This document shows positions 60,483 to 64,000 of a stretch of 64,000 nucleotides of DNA, one piece after another. The first letter of the stretch is position 1. Every line of letters begins with the position of its first letter. Source of the stretch: Dyella terrae (lineage in GTDB: Bacteria; Pseudomonadota; Gammaproteobacteria; Xanthomonadales; Rhodanobacteraceae); the NCBI RefSeq assembly GCF_022394535.1, contig NZ_CP089414.1, positions 186,001 to 250,000 of the forward strand, read 5' to 3'. A program made the position numbers and the translations under genes. A model generated the notes under the pieces. It was given only the letters and a program-made list of their open reading frames with translations. It searched no databases and had not been told where the DNA came from.

Positions 60483-61091
60483 TGATCGATATTTCAGAAC
60501 GCGCGCAGAAGCACTTCCTACGTCTGCTCTCCCAGCAGGGCGTTGAGGGGCTGAGCATCCGGCTGCGCGTGACCTTCCCCGGCACGGCTGCCGCAAATTG
60601 CGAGCTGGAGTTTGCCGAGCCGGACGAGCTGAGCGGGCAGGAGTGGACCGTTGTTTGCGACGGTTTTGACTTCAATGTCGATGGCGACAGCGCGCCGTGG
60701 CTGGAAGGGGCCAGCATTGATTTCGAGCCGAATGCCACCGGCGGCCAGCTCAATATCCGCGCGCCGCGCATCAAAGGTGAGATTCCTGGCGAGGGGGGCT
60801 GGCCTGATCGAGCGTGTGCGTTACGTGCTGGAGGCCGAGGTGAATCCGAAGATCGCCTCGCACGGCGGTCGCGTGAGCCTGCTCGAAGTGGATGCCGATG
60901 GCGTGGTCATCCTGCAGTTCGGTGGCGGTTGTCACGGCTGCGGCATGGTCGACGTCACGCTCAAGCATGGCGTGGAAAAGACCCTGCGTGAGCGGGTGCC
61001 GGAAATCACGGCAGTGCGCGATGCCACTGACCACAGCGGCGGCAGCAACCCGTATTACAGCAAGAAGGAAGGGCAGTCCGCGCTGGGTTGA
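60483..61091 (+). pseudogene. nfuA: NfuA, Fe-S scaffold/carrier protein, frameshifted as sequenced
   Basis: The first frame gives the A-type domain ([40 protein letters not shown]) up to IKGEIPGEG. After a run of six G (60798-60803) the second frame continues [20 protein letters not shown], then [20 protein letters not shown] with the CxxC of the Nfu domain, and ends at 61091. With five G the two parts fuse to [20 protein letters not shown] and give a normal NfuA of about 200 residues. It carries 4Fe-4S clusters to target enzymes. Again a +1 in a homopolymer. Confidence 0.9.
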
Positions 61092-61121
61092 TCCCTCATC
61101 GTTTGGACGTCCAAAAGAAAA

Positions 61122-61145
61122 GGCCCGCATGTCGCGGGCCTTTTT
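61122..61145. terminator. Terminator between nfuA and the cytochrome c genes
   Basis: GGCCCGC (61122-61128)/GCGGGCC (61134-61140) with a five-T run; A-rich sequence precedes it, so it serves the convergent cytochrome transcript too. Confidence 0.88.
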
Positions 61146-61162
61146 GTTTCTTTCGGTGACGC

Positions 61163-61516
61163 CTACTTGTCGCCCTGGATGTGACCTTGCAAGGTGTTGA
61201 GCTTGGTCGGCAGGCTGGAGAAGTACGCAGCGACGTCCTGGATATCCTGGTCAGACAGCTGTGCGACGAAACCCTTCATGATGGCGTTGTCGCGTTGACC
61301 GCTCTTGTACTCATTGAGCGCTTGCTGGATGTACATATTGTACTGGCCAGCCAGACGCGGGTACTGCGGATCGATCCCGTTGCCATCGGTGCCGTGGCAG
61401 GCGAAACAGGTGGCGGCCTTCTGTTTGCCGTTCTCGATGCTGCCCGATGCCAGTAGCTGGGTGGAAGCGAACGCCAGGACGGCGCCGAATGAAAGCAGGG
61501 TCAGTGCACGTTTCAT
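61163..61516 (-). CDS. Monohaem cytochrome c (c553/c4-like)
   Basis: 117 residues: a signal peptide (LLSFGAVLAFASTQLLASGS), one haem site CFACH and the distal Met in DNAIMKGFVAQLSDQDI. Periplasmic electron carrier of the c5/c4 half type. It is 18 nt downstream of a very similar gene; together they look like the two halves of a dihaem cytochrome c4 encoded separately. Confidence 0.92.
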   Translation of the reverse strand: MKRALTLLSFGAVLAFASTQLLASGSIENGKQKAATCFACHGTDGNGIDPQYPRLAGQYNMYIQQALNEYKSGQRDNAIMKGFVAQLSDQDIQDVAAYFSSLPTKLNTLQGHIQGDK

Positions 61517-61534
61517 GCGGGTCGGGTCCTTGGC

Positions 61535-61858
61535 TTACTTGGCGAGGCTGGAGAGATAGGCGGCGATGTCTTGAATGTCCTGGTCGGACAGACTCTGCGC
61601 CTGGGCCATCATCGTTGGATGCTTGCGCTCACCTGCCTTGTACTCGTGCAGCGCGCTGACGATGTACTGCTCGTTCTGGCCGACGATGCGCGGCACGGGG
61701 TAATTCGGATAAGCGTTGGCGTAACCCGGTACTCCATGGCAGCCATTGCACGTGTAGATCAATTTGCGTCCGGCAGCTTTGTCCCCCTCGGCATGCACGC
61801 TGGCAGTGGCGAAGAGAGCTGCGGCCACGGTCAGGCCAAGCATTTGCACTCGAGTCAT
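61535..61858 (-). CDS. Monohaem cytochrome c (c553/c4-like)
   Basis: 107 residues from ATG 61858 (MTRVQMLGLTVAAALFATAS, signal peptide), with haem site CNGCH, VPGYANAYPNYPVPRIVGQN and the distal Met in HPTMMAQAQSLSDQDIQDIA. Partner of the downstream cytochrome, with which it shares the LSDQDIQD-AAYxSSL ending. A longer frame upstream lacks sense before the signal peptide. Confidence 0.92.
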   Translation of the reverse strand: MTRVQMLGLTVAAALFATASVHAEGDKAAGRKLIYTCNGCHGVPGYANAYPNYPVPRIVGQNEQYIVSALHEYKAGERKHPTMMAQAQSLSDQDIQDIAAYLSSLAK

Positions 61859-62037
61859 CAGGATCGTCCCCACGATTCCGGCTGGTACATGGTGAATGTC
61901 ACGGCAGTATAGTCGGAGCATTCACGAACGGACAACATGCCGCAACTCACTGATTTCCATCAGTGCAAAGTGTTTGCGAGGTTGAGCGGGCGTGTACGGG
62001 GAGCGCTAACGCGCGATAACGAACGCAGGGGAAGGGC

Positions 62038-63198
62038 ATGGAAAAAACGCTTGGGAAAGCCGGAAATCGACGTCTTCTGAAGGCAGCGCTGTGCGCGGTA
62101 CTCATCTTTGGCGGTGCGTGGCACGCCGGTTCCGCAGAGGCGTCGCCCCCTGCGGCAGATTACCGCATCGTCGGCTATGTGACGGACGCCAGCCCGTTGC
62201 CTCACGTGAGCGCTGACAAGCTTGACGTGATCAATTACGCGTTTGCCAAGCTCGATCCCACGGGCGCGGTGCTGTTTCCCAGCCCGGTAGCCAGTCAGAC
62301 GCTTGTGACCCTCACTGGGCTGCGCAAGCTCAATGCGGGCCTGAAGATCATCGTGTCCATTGGTGGCTGGGGTGCAGACCATTTCTCCGATGTCGCGCTC
62401 ACGAAGGGCACGCGCCAACGCATGGCTGATAGCGTAGCGGCGTTTGTCGAAAAGTATGACGTGGATGGCGTAGATCTCGACTGGGAATATCCGACCTTGC
62501 CGGGTCCCGGCATCAGCCACCGTCCCGAGGACAAGCGTAACTTCAGCCTTTTGCTCGAGACATTGCGTACGCGACTCGACAAGGTGGGCGCCACCCATGG
62601 TGGTCGCCATTATTTGTTGACCATCGCCGCTGCGGATAGCGAGTTTGTCGCGGGTATCGAGCTGGAGCGCGTCTCGCATTCGCTCGACTGGTTCAACCTG
62701 ATGACTTATGACTTCCACAATGGTTTGACGCCAACCACGGGGCATCACGCCGGGCTGCATCTGTCTGATGTCGCACCCGCCGATGACCGCGCTGGCGACA
62801 AGGCAGTAGCGCAGTTCCTTGCGGCGGGCGTGTCGGCGAAGAAGCTCAATCTGGGCGTAGCGTTCTACGGGCGCGAGTTCACTGGAGTGGATTCTGCGCA
62901 TGATGGCTTGCAGCAGAAGTACGCCAAGTTCGTGGATGCACCGGCCTGGCACGACCTAGTGAGCAATTTCATCGACAAGAACGGCTTCGTGCGGCACTGG
63001 GATGCGAAAGCCCAGGCTCCCTACCTGTGGAATGGGCAGACGCGCACGTTCATCAGCTACGAAGATCCCGAGTCGCTGCGCGCCAAGGCGGCCTTCATCA
63101 AGGCAAAGGGCCTGGGGGGCGCGATGTACTGGGAGCAGAGTTTGGACCGCAACGAAGAGTTGCTGGACGTGCTGGATCAGTCGTTGCGGTCGCGCTGA
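62038..63198 (+). CDS. Secreted GH18 chitinase
   Basis: 386 residues. A signal peptide (RRLLKAALCAVLIFGGAWHA then GSAEAS) and a single GH18 barrel: KLDVINYAFAKLDP, LKIIVSIGGWGADHFSD, then the catalytic DGVDLDWEYP with E150, and SLDWFNLMTYDFHNG. It cleaves beta-1,4-N-acetylglucosamine links. No chitin-binding domain is present. GGGGAAGGG precedes the ATG. As a Sec-exported enzyme it is a candidate substrate of the T2SS encoded earlier in the window. Confidence 0.93.
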   Translation: MEKTLGKAGNRRLLKAALCAVLIFGGAWHAGSAEASPPAADYRIVGYVTDASPLPHVSADKLDVINYAFAKLDPTGAVLFPSPVASQTLVTLTGLRKLNAGLKIIVSIGGWGADHFSDVALTKGTRQRMADSVAAFVEKYDVDGVDLDWEYPTLPGPGISHRPEDKRNFSLLLETLRTRLDKVGATHGGRHYLLTIAAADSEFVAGIELERVSHSLDWFNLMTYDFHNGLTPTTGHHAGLHLSDVAPADDRAGDKAVAQFLAAGVSAKKLNLGVAFYGREFTGVDSAHDGLQQKYAKFVDAPAWHDLVSNFIDKNGFVRHWDAKAQAPYLWNGQTRTFISYEDPESLRAKAAFIKAKGLGGAMYWEQSLDRNEELLDVLDQSLRSR

Positions 63199-63203
63199 TT
63201 TGT

Positions 63204-63235
63204 GCCGTCATTCCTGCGAAGGCAGGAATGACGGC
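63204..63235. repeat. REP-like palindrome behind the chitinase gene
   Basis: GCCGTCATTCCTGC (63204-63217)-GAAG-GCAGGAATGACGGC (63222-63235), a 14-bp perfect stem six nt after the chitinase stop. The same CGTCATTCCTGCGAA unit is in the ICE at 23620-23645. It may stop transcription or protect the mRNA 3' end. Confidence 0.85.
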
Positions 63236-63287
63236 CTGAAAGTTCGGTACGGTGCGGTTGATGGTAGGAGCCAGAAGCGAACACGCC

Positions 63288-64000
63288 TCAGAACAAACTC
63301 TTGAAGATATGAATTCCGGCGGTGTACTCGCCGATGATCGTGCCCAAGCACACGAGAAAGAAGTTGAGCAGCGTGCGGGCGACGCGATTGCGCCACCAAC
63401 CGCGCCAGTCGCCGATGTCGTCGCGTAGTGCTTCGAAGTCGGCGACTCGCGGGCGACGTACCCAGGCTTCCACCATGGCACTGATGCCGCCCGACGGAAT
63501 GCCTGGGCGGAACGGCTTGATGGGGCCGGCAATGAATGCAGCGATGATGCTCAATGGATGCGCGCCGGCGATGATGGCGCCGATGGCTGAGAAACCGCCC
63601 GTGTAGAGAACCCAGTCGCGCAGCGCCGCGGTACCCAGCGCCGCGTTGCGATGGAAGGCGAAGCCGATGGCGACGAACACTGCCAGTACCAAGCCAATCG
63701 CGACCCACTTGGGCCAGCGTGCTTTCGGCGGTGCGGCGGCCAACGTGGCGGCTTCCGCCGTAGGATCACCTTGCTGCGTGCGCAACTGCTCACACAGGCC
63801 TTTGAGGTGTCCTGCGCCGATCACTACCAGCACACGGCGACCTTCACCGAAGCCCGCCTGGCTGGCCTGCTCGCGTAAGCGAGCCGCCATGTAGGCGTCA
63901 CGTTCGGCAATCAGCGCGCGATAGAGCGGGGCTGAGTTGGTGGCGAACTCGCTGAAAGCGCTTTCCAGCATGTCGCCTTGCTTGAGCTTCTCGATCTCGG
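63288..64000 (-). CDS. TraB/PrgY-family membrane protein (C-terminal part, runs off the window)
   Basis: The visible 237 residues start in EIEKLKQGDMLESAFSEFAT and include RDAYMAARLREQASQAGFGE, then RRVLVVIGAGHLKGLCEQLR, the GxGHL motif of the TraB/GumN fold. Four membrane helices follow (WVAIGLVLAVFVAIGFAFH, HPLSIIAAFIAGPI, FFLVCLGTIIGEYTAGIHI). The combination is that of the pheromone-shutdown TraB homologues. The 5' end is outside the window. Confidence 0.88.
   Translation of the reverse strand, partial: EIEKLKQGDMLESAFSEFATNSAPLYRALIAERDAYMAARLREQASQAGFGEGRRVLVVIGAGHLKGLCEQLRTQQGDPTAEAATLAAAPPKARWPKWVAIGLVLAVFVAIGFAFHRNAALGTAALRDWVLYTGGFSAIGAIIAGAHPLSIIAAFIAGPIKPFRPGIPSGGISAMVEAWVRRPRVADFEALRDDIGDWRGWWRNRVARTLLNFFLVCLGTIIGEYTAGIHIFKSLF

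Overview
The window is GC-rich DNA from a gammaproteobacterium of the order Xanthomonadales, most likely a Dyella/Rhodanobacter/Luteibacter-type Rhodanobacteraceae. The type II secretion (T2SS) genes run G-H-I-J-K-L-M-N-D as in the xps cluster of Xanthomonas. RNase E, RluC and Nfu-type proteins and a CGTCATTCCTGCGAA-type interspersed palindrome fit the same group. This placement is inferred from gene order and protein style; no search was run.

Layout. (1) 1-7595: the distal part of a chromosomal T2SS operon on the + strand, from the gspG 3' end to the secretin gspD. (2) 7980-8020: the 5' half of a chromosomal tRNA-Leu(UAA) gene. Its 3' half lies 44.7 kb away at 52743-52797. (3) 8012-52751: an integrative and conjugative element (ICE) of the Tn4371/IncP-trb type, flanked by the 9-bp core CTTAAAATC. 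(4) 52798-64000: chromosome again, with a GacA/UvrY-type response regulator, rne, rluC, a membrane protein, a pterin dehydratase, nfuA, two cytochromes c, a GH18 chitinase and a TraB-family protein.

The ICE, left to right. It begins with its own tRNA-Leu(UAA) gene, interrupted in the anticodon loop by a 226-nt group I intron. The mating-pair genes follow on the - strand (duf2274, trbI-G-F-L-K-J-E-D-C-B, copG, traG). Cargo at 21-26.5 kb comprises a YqjI-like PadR regulator, a Fur-like protein, a YqjH-like ferric reductase, a broken SDR gene, an EexN lipoprotein, a LysR regulator and a TetR/VOC pair. The maintenance block holds the relaxase, the TraF peptidase, duf2840, parB-like, parA, iterons, repA, alpA, duf2285, duf2958, an HTH gene, duf736, a large parB, duf932 and radC. 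An eight-gene defence-type operon fills 40.0-50.3 kb: HTH regulator, m5C methyltransferase, Z1 helicase-like ATPase, PD-(D/E)XK protein, GHKL/MORC-like ATPase, two unknown proteins and a Vsr endonuclease. A HigBA-type toxin-antitoxin pair and the tyrosine integrase close the element.

Two systems stand out. First, the ICE integrates into the anticodon loop of tRNA-Leu(UAA) and destroys the gene, but brings a replacement. The group I intron in that replacement interrupts exactly the sequence the integrase uses, so the new tRNA can be spliced to function while being unable to serve as a target. Second, the defence operon combines the parts of prokaryotic MORC/Z1 restriction systems with a long-tailed m5C methyltransferase, Vsr and a probably leaderless, self-controlled regulator.

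A caution on sequence quality: lysR, rluC and nfuA, and probably one defence gene, each carry a +1 shift, three of them in C/G homopolymers. Base-calling error is therefore possible.
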